Shown piece by piece: positions 1 to 9,509 of a stretch of DNA of 64,000 nucleotides. Source of the stretch: Fuerstiella sp. (GTDB lineage: Bacteria > Planctomycetota > Planctomycetia > Planctomycetales > Planctomycetaceae). Location of the stretch: contig JAQWOH010000007.1 in NCBI GenBank assembly GCA_029245955.1, positions 62,001 through 126,000 on the forward strand. Reading direction: 5' to 3'. A program made the translations under genes and the position numbers. The notes under the pieces are model-generated. The model ran no database searches. It was not told the DNA's origin and worked only from the letters and a program-made list of their open reading frames with translations. Every line of letters starts with the position of its first letter. Within the stretch, counting starts at the first letter, position 1.

Positions 1-605
1 TTGGAGCCACGCTGGCCCTGGGACAGCTTCGGCTTAGTCAGGGACACGACGATGGCGAGGATCTTTTACAACATGTTCTCAGCCTGCAGACAGCCGAGTG
101 GACTCAGGCTGCCGGCGACTCTCTGGCAAGTCACTTTTCGAAAACCGGCCAGCGCAGTGCCCTGAGACAGGTGCGGCAGCAGATGGATGACTTTGAGGCA
201 GCCAGAGCAGAGGCGGAAAAGGAACGCACCGAAATTCTGCGGGGTGACGTGTTTACAGCACATGAGCTTAACGCCGATGAATTGAAACGAACGCGATCTG
301 CTCTGTTGGGTCAGGAACATTGTCTTCTGGCGTGGCTGGTGCAGAAAGAGATGACACACTTTCCGGAAGAACGCCTGTATGTTGTGTGCGTCGATTCCAA
401 CACTCGCGCCGGCAGCAGCCTGAGAGCCGAACGCAACGACCGAATGATCACGTCGTTGCTGCTGGAACTTGAACTTCCCGGGCGTCCGTTTATTGTGAAT
501 CCAACGGGGGAATTCAAAGCTGTAGCCGGTCGCATCATGAAAAAGTCTGAGTGGCAGATATTCGACCGATCCCGCCAGTCATCACAATCGCTGACGGCCG
601 AATGA
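1..605 (+). CDS. C-terminal part of a probable M48-family metallopeptidase (5' end outside window)
   Basis: The reading frame is open from base 3 and ends at a TGA at 603-605, so about 200 C-terminal residues are present and the start lies upstream of the window. The visible part is helical and TPR-like, then carries a segment like the C-terminal tail of M48-type membrane metallopeptidases (a run around AWLVQKEMTHFPEERLYVVCV). That tail is what suggests the family. The catalytic HExxH would lie upstream and cannot be checked, so the call is tentative. It could instead be another TPR-containing protein. The next gene is convergent on the opposite strand. Confidence 0.45.
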   Translation, partial: GATLALGQLRLSQGHDDGEDLLQHVLSLQTAEWTQAAGDSLASHFSKTGQRSALRQVRQQMDDFEAARAEAEKERTEILRGDVFTAHELNADELKRTRSALLGQEHCLLAWLVQKEMTHFPEERLYVVCVDSNTRAGSSLRAERNDRMITSLLLELELPGRPFIVNPTGEFKAVAGRIMKKSEWQIFDRSRQSSQSLTAE

Positions 606-706
606 TTGTGAACAACGCAAGGTCCTTTGAGCCGCAGTGCGCGAGCTGATTGCTGCATCTGTCAGGTATGTGAACGACGAACGGTGTGTTCATGCGTTCG
701 CCGAGG

Positions 707-1477
707 TTATTCCACAGCTTCCAGCATGCGCAGCGGGACATAAAACTTCACGTATTTGTGTCCGTCAGAATACGCTTGTCCCCGGGGATCAATGACAAGG
801 ACAGTGGCTCGTTTTGTGATTCGTTTGACAATGCCCTCATGGCTCTGGCCCTGAATATCAAAACGGACTCTTGAACCGGTACGAATGCCATATTCCCGGT
901 CGGCCACGTCGGACGGCGTGAGCAACTCGTGCTGGTGATGTGTATGGCCGAATACTCGCCGGGCGATATGCTGAAACCGGCTCACTGAGCAGCTGGATCC
1001 TGACCAGATCAGCAGTTCAGCCAGGTGGACCAGTTCGTGTTCCATCACTCTCATCAGGCCTTCCAGACGACTGACACACTCGATCCCTGTTACTGTGACG
1101 GGGCGCTCAGGCTCCTGAAACGACTGATACAACAGCGTCGTGGCGACAGCAATCTCATAACTCGCTGCTCCAGGTTTGCTGCGGTCCGTCCAGCGAGTCG
1201 TTTTGCCGCCTGCCCGCGTCATCCGTTTTGACAGCCGAAACGACAGCAGATTTGAGTTGAGGGTCGACCCCAGGAGGCCACCGAAGTAGTTTTCATCATA
1301 GAGTTCATAGAGCAGTTGAATGTCGGCAGCATGCAGCCTCTCAAAATTCGGTTTCGTCACATACGGTGACGCTGCAAATATATTGTCGGCGATAAGTTGA
1401 TTCAGCTGTTGACGTTCGATCGTCGTCGTACTTCTGTTACGGACCAGCTGTTCCAGTTTTTGCCGCGACGATTTCAT
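707..1477 (-). CDS. SprT-like zinc metalloprotease domain protein
   Basis: A 256-residue protein from the ATG at 1475-1477. A longer in-frame extension exists upstream, but it overlaps the start region of the neighbouring unrelated frame and looks non-coding. Residues 147-151 read HELVH, the HExxH zinc-binding motif, with further histidines near 170 and 178 that could supply the third ligand. The arrangement around the motif (a strand-rich half, then EHELVH, then a helix) fits the SprT-like family of gluzincin-type proteases. The last 55 residues form a small basic, beta-rich domain that may bind nucleic acid. SprT/Spartan relatives act on DNA-protein crosslinks, but this role is only inferred. 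No operon partner is obvious. Confidence 0.7.
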   Translation of the reverse strand: MKSSRQKLEQLVRNRSTTTIERQQLNQLIADNIFAASPYVTKPNFERLHAADIQLLYELYDENYFGGLLGSTLNSNLLSFRLSKRMTRAGGKTTRWTDRSKPGAASYEIAVATTLLYQSFQEPERPVTVTGIECVSRLEGLMRVMEHELVHLAELLIWSGSSCSVSRFQHIARRVFGHTHHQHELLTPSDVADREYGIRTGSRVRFDIQGQSHEGIVKRITKRATVLVIDPRGQAYSDGHKYVKFYVPLRMLEAVE

Positions 1478-1616
1478 GGGCGTGTTGTAGCACAAATCTG
1501 TCAAGCACGTTCGGTTCCGGATGCAGTCCTGTTCCGGAACGCGTGGTTGAACGCAGCGATGCCGGCCGACTCGGTTGCTCCATTCCGGCGGGTTCCCGGG
1601 CCCACCCAGGTTGCCC

Positions 1617-3101
1617 TTAAGCAAGGATGTCCTGAACGATCTCACCGTGCACGTCGGTCAGGCGGAACTGACGTCCCTGGAAACGATAGGTCAGTCGTTC
1701 ATGATCGATGCCGAGCAGGTGCAGAATCGTTGCCTGCAAGTCGTGGACATGCACGCCGTCCGCGGCCACATTGATCCCCAGTTCGTCAGACGATCCAAAG
1801 GTCATGCCCGGCTTGACTCCGGCGCCTGCCATCCAGATCGTGAAAGCATACGGGTGATGATCGCGTCCCCAGCGAGGCCGGTTATTGATATCGCCCTGCA
1901 AAAACGGAGTGCGACCAAATTCACCGCCCCACACCACCAGTGTTTCGTCGAGCAAGCCACGTTGTTCAAGGTCCCTGATAAGTGCCGCAGACGGCTGATC
2001 CGTGTCTTTGCACTGAGTATACAGTTCTGTGGTTAAACTGTTGTGCTGGTCCCAGCCGGCATGCATCAGTTGTACGAAACGAGTGCCGCGTTCGACCAGT
2101 CGTCGAGCCAGCAGGCAATTGTGAGCGAAGGTGCCCCGTTCGGTGACGGACGGACCGTACATGTCCAGCGTAGCTTTGGACTCGCCGGAAAGGTTTGTCA
2201 GTTCCGGCACGCTGGCCTGCATCCGGAATCCCATTTCGTACTGCGAAATGCGGGTGGCAATTTCGGGATCGGCCTGCTGCTGCAATTTCATGTGATTCAG
2301 TTTTGCCAGGTCATCCAGCCAGCCTCGTCGCATTTGTCGAGTCATGCCGCCGGGATTGGACAGATACAGAACCGGATCACCGCCGCTGCGAAACTTCACT
2401 CCCTGATACTGCGATGGCAGAAATCCGCTGCCCCAGTAAAAATCGTAGAAGATCTGCCCACACGTCGTGTTCTTGCTGATGGACGTCATAACGACGAACG
2501 CGGGCAGGTCTTCCGCTTCGCTGCCGAGTCCGTAATTAAGCCATGCTCCCAGAGTGGGACGACCAGGAATCTGCGAACCACTCAGCAGAAATGAGATCGC
2601 CGGCGCGTGGTTTACCGCGTCGGTATGCATCCCCTTGATAAAACAGATTTTATCGACAATCTGCGCCGTGTGTGGCATGAATTCGCTGACGGTGGCTCCG
2701 CAGTGCCCATGCTGATGAAACGGTTCGACAGGTGCCAGCATCAGCTTCCCCGAAGCATTTCCGGTCATGGTGCTGAATCGTTTGCCGTCAACAAATCCCG
2801 CAGGCACAGGCTGACCGTGCAGTTCGGACAGTCTGGGCTTGTAGTCGAAAAGGTCGACGTGCGTCGGTGCCCCGTTCTGGAACAGGTAAATGACGTTCTT
2901 GACCTTCGGGCTCAGATGCGGCAGATCAGGCAGCCCGCCGATTGGGTTTGCAGTCGTCGCGCTGCCGGATGACGGCACAGTTGCGCCCACGGCGTCGGCA
3001 CCGAGGAGGCCGGCGAGGGCAGCCGTTGCGACTCCGGTTCCGGCGGGACCGAGCAGCTGACGGCGACTTATCTGAAGTTGATGTTCCAGGACTGGGTTCA
3101 T
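1617..3101 (-). CDS. DUF1501 family Tat-exported protein
   Basis: A 494-residue, apparently intact member of the DUF1501 family, which resembles the alkaline phosphatase/sulfatase fold and is massively expanded in Planctomycetota. It has a twin-arginine signal at residues 12-18 (SRRQLLG) followed by a small-residue hydrophobic stretch, so it should be exported folded. Family landmarks are the FQNGAPTHVDLFD segment near residue 75, a GWDQH segment and WGGEFGRTP near residue 390, GRDHHPYAF, and a C-terminal LLGIDHERLTYR. These genes usually sit beside a DUF1549/DUF1553 cytochrome gene, but no such partner adjoins this one; the only one in the window is 18 kb away. The molecular function of the family is not established. 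Confidence 0.88.
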   Translation of the reverse strand: MNPVLEHQLQISRRQLLGPAGTGVATAALAGLLGADAVGATVPSSGSATTANPIGGLPDLPHLSPKVKNVIYLFQNGAPTHVDLFDYKPRLSELHGQPVPAGFVDGKRFSTMTGNASGKLMLAPVEPFHQHGHCGATVSEFMPHTAQIVDKICFIKGMHTDAVNHAPAISFLLSGSQIPGRPTLGAWLNYGLGSEAEDLPAFVVMTSISKNTTCGQIFYDFYWGSGFLPSQYQGVKFRSGGDPVLYLSNPGGMTRQMRRGWLDDLAKLNHMKLQQQADPEIATRISQYEMGFRMQASVPELTNLSGESKATLDMYGPSVTERGTFAHNCLLARRLVERGTRFVQLMHAGWDQHNSLTTELYTQCKDTDQPSAALIRDLEQRGLLDETLVVWGGEFGRTPFLQGDINNRPRWGRDHHPYAFTIWMAGAGVKPGMTFGSSDELGINVAADGVHVHDLQATILHLLGIDHERLTYRFQGRQFRLTDVHGEIVQDILA

Positions 3102-3130
3102 CGGTCAGCCCTCTGCGACGTGGATTCAGA

Positions 3131-3175
3131 AAAACTCACTGCGCGTCGAAAACTCACTGCGCGTCGAAAACTCGC
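3131..3175. repeat. 18-bp tandem duplication over the purF stop codon
   Basis: The unit AAAACTCACTGCGCGTCG occurs at 3131-3148 and again, identically, at 3149-3166, followed by a partial third unit. On the minus strand each copy encodes the last residues of PurF (VFDAQ) and a TGA stop, in the same frame, so the true stop at 3154-3156 is followed 18 bases later by a second, redundant copy. This is a direct reading of the sequence. Confidence 0.9.
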
Positions 3176-4722
3176 TCACAGTTCCCCTTGCCCTTGTTGC
3201 GCGCAATTACTGCCTTGCGGTACAGTTCTTCGCCGGCCGGAGTCGGGTATACGGTATCAACACAGGCCTGACACATGCTTTCCTGAGGCAGTCCCACACA
3301 ATCTGCCAGTGCTTCTACAGGCAGGTATCTTAAGCTGTCGGCTCCGATCAGATCAGCCATCTTTTGTTCTTCGGCCGCTGTAATGACATTGCCAGCCATG
3401 TGATTCGGCGCAAACAACTCAGCAATTGTCGACATGTCGATACCGTAGTAGCACGGAGCAATGATGGGCGGGCAGGCGATGCGAACGTGGACTTCTTTGA
3501 CTTTTCCGCGATCACGCAGCAGACGCAGCAATTCTTTTAACGTGGTTGCCCGCACGATGGAATCATCCACCAGCAGTACGCGTTTGCCGTCCATGATCTC
3601 CGGTAGCGGTGTATATTTCATTCGCACCTTGTCGGCGCGATTCGCTCCTTCAATAAACGTACGACCGATGTAACGGTTGCGGATCAGCCCTTCCAGCGAA
3701 GGTACCTTCAGTTCATAGGCCATACTGTCGGCGGCCGCCTTGGCCGTGTCGGGGACCGGCACCACGATGGTGTCTTCATCAATCGGCACGGTTTCACGGC
3801 GAGCCAGCTCTTCCCCAAGCCGCTTGCGGGACAGATACACACCTGCGTCATCGAAGTGGCTACCCGCATTTGCAAAATAGATCCACTCAAAGAAACAATG
3901 TGCTTTTCGCGGTGAGTCAGCAAACTTCTCCACGCGTGCGCCTCTCCGATCGACGAACACCGCGTGTCCGGGCGGAACGTTGTGGACACTTTCTTCCGGA
4001 AACCCAAGGTGCGTCAGTGCGACGCTTTCGCTGGCAGCCGCAAACAACGGTCCGTCGACCGCATAGCATAACGGGCGAATTCCGCGGGGATCCCGAGACA
4101 CGAACATCTCGCCATTGGCATCCAGGTACACGATATTCCATGAGCCGTCCAGTCGTCGGCTCAGTGACGTCAGGAGCTCCATGTGGCTGATACCGGGTTT
4201 TTCGGACAGCTCCTGGGAAATCAGATGATTCAGGATTTCGGTGTCTGTTTCCCGCGTCAGATGAAAGTCGGTCGTTTGCAGTATCTCTTCGCGCAGTTCC
4301 AGGTAATTTGTCAGTTGACCGTTGAAGGCGAAGCTGAACCACTTGGAACGGGCGATATGGTGCCGTTCGAAAGGCTGGGCATAACTGCGGTCATTCTTTC
4401 CGCAGGTGGCGTAGCGAACATGCCCGATTGCGGCATGGCCTGCATATTCCTTCATCAATTCCAGATATTGGTCCGGATGATTCATACGGAACGCTTCAGC
4501 GACGCCTCCGACATCCTTGTGGGTGTCGATGAGCTGTAGTCGACCCGGATTGTATGTCGTGAATCCGGCCGCCAGCTGGCCACGATTCTGCATGTCCAGC
4601 AGCATACCTGGGATCAGGCGGGACGCCTGATCTGCGCTGCCTTCAGGAACCTGGGGACTGGTTTCCGGAGAATCGAAGTGATAGATGGCGGCAATGCCGC
4701 ACTCGTGAAATAACTCATCCAT
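3154..4722 (-). CDS. purF: Amidophosphoribosyltransferase (first step of purine synthesis)
   Basis: A 522-residue PurF. It makes 5-phosphoribosylamine from PRPP and glutamine in the cytoplasm. The N-terminal glutaminase nucleophile would be Cys8 (HECGIAAI), which implies removal of a short propeptide, as in the Bacillus-type enzyme. The PRPP-binding loop [13 protein letters not shown] lies at residues 382-394. Cys276 (AHCFFEW), Cys424 (APCYYG), and Cys484 and Cys487 (CQAC) match the four ligands of the 4Fe-4S cluster in the Bacillus-type subclass, so this enzyme is probably iron-sulfur containing. The usual RGQDSAG glutaminase motif reads RGQLAAG here, which is a clade variant or a substitution. 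The gene stands alone, with no other pur gene next to it. Confidence 0.95.
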   Translation of the reverse strand: MDELFHECGIAAIYHFDSPETSPQVPEGSADQASRLIPGMLLDMQNRGQLAAGFTTYNPGRLQLIDTHKDVGGVAEAFRMNHPDQYLELMKEYAGHAAIGHVRYATCGKNDRSYAQPFERHHIARSKWFSFAFNGQLTNYLELREEILQTTDFHLTRETDTEILNHLISQELSEKPGISHMELLTSLSRRLDGSWNIVYLDANGEMFVSRDPRGIRPLCYAVDGPLFAAASESVALTHLGFPEESVHNVPPGHAVFVDRRGARVEKFADSPRKAHCFFEWIYFANAGSHFDDAGVYLSRKRLGEELARRETVPIDEDTIVVPVPDTAKAAADSMAYELKVPSLEGLIRNRYIGRTFIEGANRADKVRMKYTPLPEIMDGKRVLLVDDSIVRATTLKELLRLLRDRGKVKEVHVRIACPPIIAPCYYGIDMSTIAELFAPNHMAGNVITAAEEQKMADLIGADSLRYLPVEALADCVGLPQESMCQACVDTVYPTPAGEELYRKAVIARNKGKGNCERVFDAQ

Positions 4723-5046
4723 ACCAAGTGAATTATGTTGCCGCAGCGAGTCAGCCAGCAGCGTGAGAACCAGTCATCGTCCTGTTGACACAGGAACTGA
4801 TCCATCGTCCAGTCTTCGAACAACGGAGTGGGTGATCGGTCACACAGTGACTTGGGTTTGGTGGAAGCGCAAATGTACGGTTCCCGAGTTCGGACGGGGG
4901 ATTGCCGAGTTCTCAGAGAACACTCCTGCACGGCGCGGATAATAGTCGCGCAGGTGTTCGACACAACCCTGGCCGACAACTTGGGGCGTAGATCCTCAAT
5001 TATGCTGCATTCCGGCAGTGTTTTGCTGTGGCAGGCGTTTCGAATT
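4723..5046. other. Intergenic region upstream of purF
   Basis: About 320 bases between the purF start and the stop of the DinB-like gene, both on the minus strand. Short frames exist but none looks like a real protein. It should hold the purF promoter. I see no riboswitch-like structure that I could defend. Confidence 0.4.
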
Positions 5047-5511
5047 TCAAAGGGCAGAGACTTTTTGTTCGATGAAGTGAATATGGTGTGGAATGTGTTC
5101 GGTGATTCGTTCCACGAGCGTTTCCAGCGTCATGGCCCCGTCGGTGGAATGAACGCCGGTTCGCTGAAATGTTTCGACAGGGCAATTCTGAAGAATCCGC
5201 AGGATCTGGCGGCGTGTGAGTGTGATCAGCTGCAGTTCGTCTTCAACGTCACGTGCGGACCAGCACAATGCCGCACTGAACAGATCCGGGTCGGCGTCAA
5301 AGAAGGACGGATTGTCTTCCGCGATGACCCGTTTAATGCGATCTGCGTAGACCAATTCTGAGTCTGACAGGTGACAGATGACCTGTCGGATCGACCAATT
5401 GCCTTCGCAGGGAACAGCATCAAGATCGTTCACTCGAACATCCACGATTGACCGTCGCAGTGTTTCGGGACCGGCGGCATATTCGGCCAGAAGGTGATTG
5501 AGGTCCGGCAT
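5047..5511 (-). CDS. DinB/YfiT-like four-helix metal-binding protein
   Basis: A 154-residue protein with the DinB-like pattern: NWSIRQVICHLSDSE near residues 38-52 gives one histidine, and EHIPHHIHFIEQK near residues 137-149 gives the other two. In this superfamily three histidines bind a divalent metal within a four-helix bundle. Characterised members transfer low-molecular-weight thiols (for example bacillithiol S-transferases), and others are maleylpyruvate isomerases. Length matches the family. The actual substrate is not predictable from the sequence. No co-transcribed partner is evident. Confidence 0.8.
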   Translation of the reverse strand: MPDLNHLLAEYAAGPETLRRSIVDVRVNDLDAVPCEGNWSIRQVICHLSDSELVYADRIKRVIAEDNPSFFDADPDLFSAALCWSARDVEDELQLITLTRRQILRILQNCPVETFQRTGVHSTDGAMTLETLVERITEHIPHHIHFIEQKVSAL

Positions 5512-5611
5512 GAGAGGACGCCTGTCTACGGAGAAAGCATTAAGACTGAAGCCGGGACACTGATACCGCTACAAGGTTCAGGCGGGGCGATGGCAGTTTT
5601 GGCCCGACTCT

Positions 5612-5660
5612 GAAAAGGGACGGCACACCGACGGAGGTGAGGACTCTGTCGGCGTGCCGA
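5612..5660 (-). terminator. Probable Rho-independent terminator of the gene at 5693-6169
   Basis: Positions 5621-5632 and 5648-5659 form a 12-base stem with a single A-C mismatch. On the minus strand it is followed by TCCCTTTTC. It lies just downstream of the stop codon of the minus-strand gene that ends at 5693. Confidence 0.55.
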
Positions 5661-5692
5661 TGCCCGCCCGTTTTCATTAACCCGTATCGTTG

Positions 5693-6169
5693 CTATTGAA
5701 GATGGTTCGGACTGTATTGCTTGAGTGCAGGGCCGACATATTTGGGAGGCACCCCGAGCAGTTCCAGTCTCACAGAATGCTCCAAATCAACCTGGCCGGT
5801 GACGGACAGTAGTGAACGCACGGCCTGTTCAAAACGTTCGTCACGTTCGTTGCCGACTGAGTACCATTCGCATCGGCTTACATCGTTAAAGAGCAGCAGC
5901 AACTGACGGATGTCGATGCGGAAACCAACGTGTTCGATCTGGCCATCTTTAGGGCCGCCGATCATCTCTGTTGTGCCCAGATACATAGACACCAGCCACC
6001 CGCGTTCATCTGCCCGACAGTCAAAGCCGACCCGACCTGCATTCGCCAATGGTTCAAAAATATCTGCCACGTTGTGGATGAATTCCTTCAGCCATATCGG
6101 ACGATGGTCGCGATGTTCTCTGCGTATCTTGTAGTCCGCCATTTGCTGGAGGAGTTCTTCGATGGACAT
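5693..6169 (-). CDS. Unknown conserved-looking protein
   Basis: A 158-residue protein starting at the ATG at 6167-6169 (MSIEELLQQMADYK). An in-frame GTG at 6245-6247 would add 26 residues of unremarkable sequence, so I prefer the ATG. The protein is soluble with no signal peptide, and has an alternating pattern of helix and strand with an acidic N-terminal helix. I do not recognise a family. A hairpin that can act as terminator follows the stop codon, which supports it being a real transcription unit. Confidence 0.6.
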   Translation of the reverse strand: MSIEELLQQMADYKIRREHRDHRPIWLKEFIHNVADIFEPLANAGRVGFDCRADERGWLVSMYLGTTEMIGGPKDGQIEHVGFRIDIRQLLLLFNDVSRCEWYSVGNERDERFEQAVRSLLSVTGQVDLEHSVRLELLGVPPKYVGPALKQYSPNHLQ

Positions 6170-6965
6170 AGATCGGTTGCCAACGGTTTGAGAAATGAAT
6201 GGGATCAGTTCAGGGTGAATGCGGTTACAGAACGATTCCTTCTCCACTCCGTCGGTCGGCCATCGACCACAACTCCGTTGTCTCGTCTTTCCAGGAACTC
6301 AGTACCGCAGATATCGGGATTGATGGCGTTGGGGTTAAGCACAATGCACCACGACCCGGGCAGATGTGCACACCGGGGTCCTGTCCTTCCAGCGGGGACG
6401 CTCAGCGACTGTTGATCCAACGGTGCCGATTGCTCCGCCTGTGCTTTATTCACGGCCTGAGCGACCTGCCGAACCTTTGTTATCGCGGCTTTGGGGGCTG
6501 AGTGTGGCCCCCTGGACCAGGTCTGTTGGCAGGACGCGATTCTCGCTCGCCCGCCCATGCTGCAGGTGTGTTGGTCAGGCCGGACAGTACCGAATTCCGT
6601 TCAAAATCCTGACAGTTACGCTTTACACGATGTATGGCAGCCTGATCGTCATGGTGACAGGGCCGAAATTCGGTCCGCTGGAGTACAACTCAGGGCATGC
6701 CACAAGTCGCTCGGGAGTATGAACTTGCGCTCCTGAAGGGAATGTGAAGGTTTGTGGGCTTTCGGCATCAAACGTTTCGGCGTGTGGCTTGCTGGAACCA
6801 ACTGTTGCCCCGGGGTCAGCACGTGAAGTCTGGGTCTGGCACCATGTTCTTCCGGCGGCAATATGGCCATTCGCAACACGGCGTGCCGCAGAGAATCTGC
6901 GTCGCTGCGACTCAATTGCGAGTTCCCGAACAGGCTTTTTACACTCTCTCAAAAAGGTACAGAAA
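6170..6965. other. Long gene-poor intergenic region
   Basis: About 800 bases between divergent genes. Several frames of 60-140 codons cross it on both strands, but none has family resemblance, a convincing ribosome site, or frame-consistent residue use. A minus-strand stretch near 6625-6760 that reads like a protein tail (TFTFPSGAQVHTPERL) may be a degraded gene, but I cannot identify it. Confidence 0.35.
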
Positions 6966-7442
6966 ATGTTGAACAGGTTCTGGAAGGACGAACGAGGAGT
7001 CATTCTCTCGGTCGAAATTGTGCTGCTGGGGACGATTCTTGTTCTTGGCATGATCGTCGGACTCGTGGAAGTTCAGTCTGCTGTGGTGGCTGAACTAGGC
7101 GATCTCGGCGATGCTTTAGGAAATCTGGACCAGTCGTATCAGGTCCCGGGAATCGTGTCGTTCAAACATGGTGGTTCCTGCGGCAATACTTCCACCTGTG
7201 GCATCAAAGCCGCGACATCCGGGGCCTCCTACAGAGACCGACCTGATCTCTGTGACTGCAACGCAGTTATTGTCTGCCATTCCGACCACGATCACGGAGA
7301 AACGGGGGCGTTCACGAATGATCGTGCTGCCGGTGGGGTTACGGCTCACCACGGAGGCGGCGTCCATCGGGGGCCCGTCAAGGCCCAAAGGGGCGAGCAA
7401 AAGAAACGCCAGCCAGTGCCTGCAGTCCCGCGAAAGAAGTGA
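6966..7442 (+). CDS. Small membrane-anchored protein with pilin-like N terminus (planctomycete type)
   Basis: Start chosen at the ATG at 6966; the open frame extends far upstream but that part has no protein character. The 158-residue product begins MLNRFWKDERGVILSVEIVLL, with a charged start, a Gly-Val-Ile junction and one membrane helix at about residues 13-33. This resembles Flp/TadE-type pilin-like N termini. The segment ELGDLGDALGNLDQSYQ is typical of a family of short planctomycete proteins of unknown function. The C-terminal half is rich in His, Cys and Lys, and low in regular structure. A strong terminator follows directly, so it is transcribed alone or as the last gene of a unit. Confidence 0.65.
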   Translation: MLNRFWKDERGVILSVEIVLLGTILVLGMIVGLVEVQSAVVAELGDLGDALGNLDQSYQVPGIVSFKHGGSCGNTSTCGIKAATSGASYRDRPDLCDCNAVIVCHSDHDHGETGAFTNDRAAGGVTAHHGGGVHRGPVKAQRGEQKKRQPVPAVPRKK

Positions 7443-7490
7443 TCTGCCTGACACGGCTGGCAGACCGGCCCGATCTCTCATAATTCTCTG

Positions 7491-7519
7491 ACGACACCCA
7501 TCTCCGGGTGTCGTTTTTT
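7491..7519 (+). terminator. Rho-independent terminator
   Basis: A perfect 9-base stem (ACGACACCC at 7491-7499 with GGGTGTCGT at 7506-7514) closes a 6-base loop and runs into six T residues (7514-7519). It sits between the pilin-like gene and folP. Confidence 0.9.
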
Positions 7520-7571
7520 GTTAAGCTGTCACGATGGCAGAGGAACGGGATTTCTGCCTTCGCAGTAACGA

Positions 7572-8444
7572 ATGGGAGTTCTGGTGGACAACAGGATTGA
7601 TGGTCACGACGACTGGAAGGTTGGCGTTGGTGTTCTTCGACGCGACGACATTCCTCTGATGATGGGTATTCTGAATGTCACGCCTGACAGCTTTTCAGAT
7701 GGAGGACTGCATAATCAAATTGACAATGCCGTCGCGCATGGAATACAGCTGGCTCGAGACGGCGCGCACGTGATCGACATCGGCGGAGAATCAACACGGC
7801 CCGGCGCTGCACCGGTTGACGTGTTCGAAGAACTTACTCGTACAATTCCGGTTGTCCGAATGCTGGCTGAACAGATCGATGTTCCGATTTCCATCGATAC
7901 GACCAAGGCCGAAGTCGCTCGCCAGGCCCTGACAGCCGGGGCGGTCATCGTCAACGATATCTCCGGATTGACATTTGATTCTGAAATGATGTCAGTGTGT
8001 GCTGAATTTGATGCCGCCATCTGTGTGATGCACATGAAGGGCACTCCGCAGGTCATGCAGCAGAACCCGGCATACGACGATGTCGTTCAGCAAGTTACTG
8101 ATTTTCTGCAGCGACGCCTGTCAGTCTGCGAGCAGGCTGGCATTGACCGTACCCGAATCTGTGTTGACCCTGGCATCGGCTTCGGCAAAACGGCTGACCA
8201 CAATCTCAGCCTGATGCGCGCGACCAGCCGGATCCGAAAGATGCTGGGTCGCCCGATACTTGTGGGACATTCTCGCAAGCGATTTCTTTCAAAGCTGCTT
8301 GGCCGGACGGTAGAAGAGCGAAATGCCGGCACGGCAGGAGTTTCCGTTGCACTGGCGCAGAACGGTGCGGATATCCTTCGTGTTCATGATGTAAACGCCA
8401 CTCGAGATGCGCTGACGGCCTGGAACGCAGTGCGAGGAATGTAG
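7572..8444 (+). CDS. folP: Dihydropteroate synthase
   Basis: A 290-residue enzyme that joins a pterin pyrophosphate to p-aminobenzoate in folate synthesis. All family motifs are visible: LNVTPDSFSDGG (residues 34-45), DIGGESTRPGA, ISIDTTKAEVA, VNDISG, HMKGTPQ and the C-terminal GHSRKRF. Length is typical. It begins about 50 bases after a strong terminator, so it opens a new transcription unit, and only 5 bases separate it from the mfnB gene, which suggests co-transcription. That partner makes a furan precursor of methanofuran, so a pterin-cofactor theme is possible. The sequence itself looks like ordinary folate-type FolP rather than an archaeal-type pterin enzyme. Confidence 0.95.
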   Translation: MGVLVDNRIDGHDDWKVGVGVLRRDDIPLMMGILNVTPDSFSDGGLHNQIDNAVAHGIQLARDGAHVIDIGGESTRPGAAPVDVFEELTRTIPVVRMLAEQIDVPISIDTTKAEVARQALTAGAVIVNDISGLTFDSEMMSVCAEFDAAICVMHMKGTPQVMQQNPAYDDVVQQVTDFLQRRLSVCEQAGIDRTRICVDPGIGFGKTADHNLSLMRATSRIRKMLGRPILVGHSRKRFLSKLLGRTVEERNAGTAGVSVALAQNGADILRVHDVNATRDALTAWNAVRGM

Positions 8445-8449
8445 TCATC

Positions 8450-9268
8450 ATGACGATCCAACTGCTTGTTTCCGTACGAGATGCCGCAGAAGCCGTGATT
8501 GCCGCTGACAGCGGCGCTGACATTGTTGACGTGAAAGAGCCGGAATTCGGTTCACTGGGCTTCGCCGGTGCTGCGACGATCCGGGACATTATTGATGCCG
8601 TGGACGGCCGGATTCCCGTTTCCGCAGCACTCGGCGAGTGTCTCGACTGGCCGGGTGCAAACGGAACCATCAGCGACCTGCGACTGAACGGAACCGAACA
8701 ACCGCTGGCATACGTCAAACTCGGGCTTTCGGGGCTGTTTCCCGAGGCTGCCGGTGATGCATGGGCTGACGTCTGGACAGGTTTGCGTCGCGAATTCGAC
8801 AGTTTCGTGCTCACCCGGATGTGCGGTGGCTCTGGCGATGTCGTACGAACGGACGGGGTTGTCACGGCCGCAGTACCAATCCCCGTGCAACGGAGGCAAC
8901 CCGGCCATGGCTGGGTTGCTGTGGCATATGCCGACCACGAACGAGCGGGTGCACCACCGTGGCCAGAGGTGCTGAGCGCTGCGGTGTCGAGCGGCTGTGC
9001 CTTTCTGCTGATCGATACGCACGGCAAGGACCGGTCAAGTACCCTGGACTGGTTGCCGGAGTCTGAGCTGATCAATGTCCGACAGCAGTGTCAGCGCAGC
9101 CAACTTTCATTTGCCCTGGCGGGGCAGCTGAATCAGACTCATCTGCCGGCCGTAAGGCGAATTCAGCCCGATGTGTTTGCCGTCCGAGGGGCCGTTTGTG
9201 ACGGGCTTGATCGGTGCAGCACGATTAGCGGCAGGAAAGTGCTCACGCTCAGGACGGCGCTGCAATAA
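8450..9268 (+). CDS. mfnB: (5-formylfuran-3-yl)methyl phosphate synthase-like protein (DUF556)
   Basis: A 272-residue TIM-barrel protein of the MfnB/DUF556 family. Characterised members condense two glyceraldehyde-3-phosphate molecules into the furan precursor of methanofuran. Lys29 in DIVDVKEPE and Lys90 in AYVKLGL match the two conserved lysines, and Asp189 in LLIDTHGKDRSS matches the acidic residue. The stretch around residues 122-155 is longer and less conserved than in the archaeal enzymes, which are near 235 residues. In bacteria the gene goes with tetrahydromethanopterin/methanofuran-linked C1 transfer. The other genes of that pathway are not in this window. It is coupled to folP by a 5-base gap. 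Confidence 0.85.
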   Translation: MTIQLLVSVRDAAEAVIAADSGADIVDVKEPEFGSLGFAGAATIRDIIDAVDGRIPVSAALGECLDWPGANGTISDLRLNGTEQPLAYVKLGLSGLFPEAAGDAWADVWTGLRREFDSFVLTRMCGGSGDVVRTDGVVTAAVPIPVQRRQPGHGWVAVAYADHERAGAPPWPEVLSAAVSSGCAFLLIDTHGKDRSSTLDWLPESELINVRQQCQRSQLSFALAGQLNQTHLPAVRRIQPDVFAVRGAVCDGLDRCSTISGRKVLTLRTALQ

Positions 9269-9509
9269 CGCAGCCTGAACAGATCAACCTGTTCGACCGT
9301 GCAACTCGTACGACGACATGGAATTGGCAGCGTTGTTTGGCCTGCTGACACGGACCAAGTTCTGTGATTTGGCGACAGCACAGTGGCCATTTTTCCGGGA
9401 CGGCGGCTGACCAACATTCAACGGCGGACATGATACGTCTGCCGGGCACGGTAGGAGTCATGCACCGGTCATCAGGTGTCAGCGCCACGGATCAGGCGTT
9501 ACTTTCGTA

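Noticed and set aside
6623..6760. Minus-strand protein-like text (TFTFPSGAQVHTPERL)
   Set aside because: It may be a degraded gene, but no family could be named, so it is not listed as a pseudogene.
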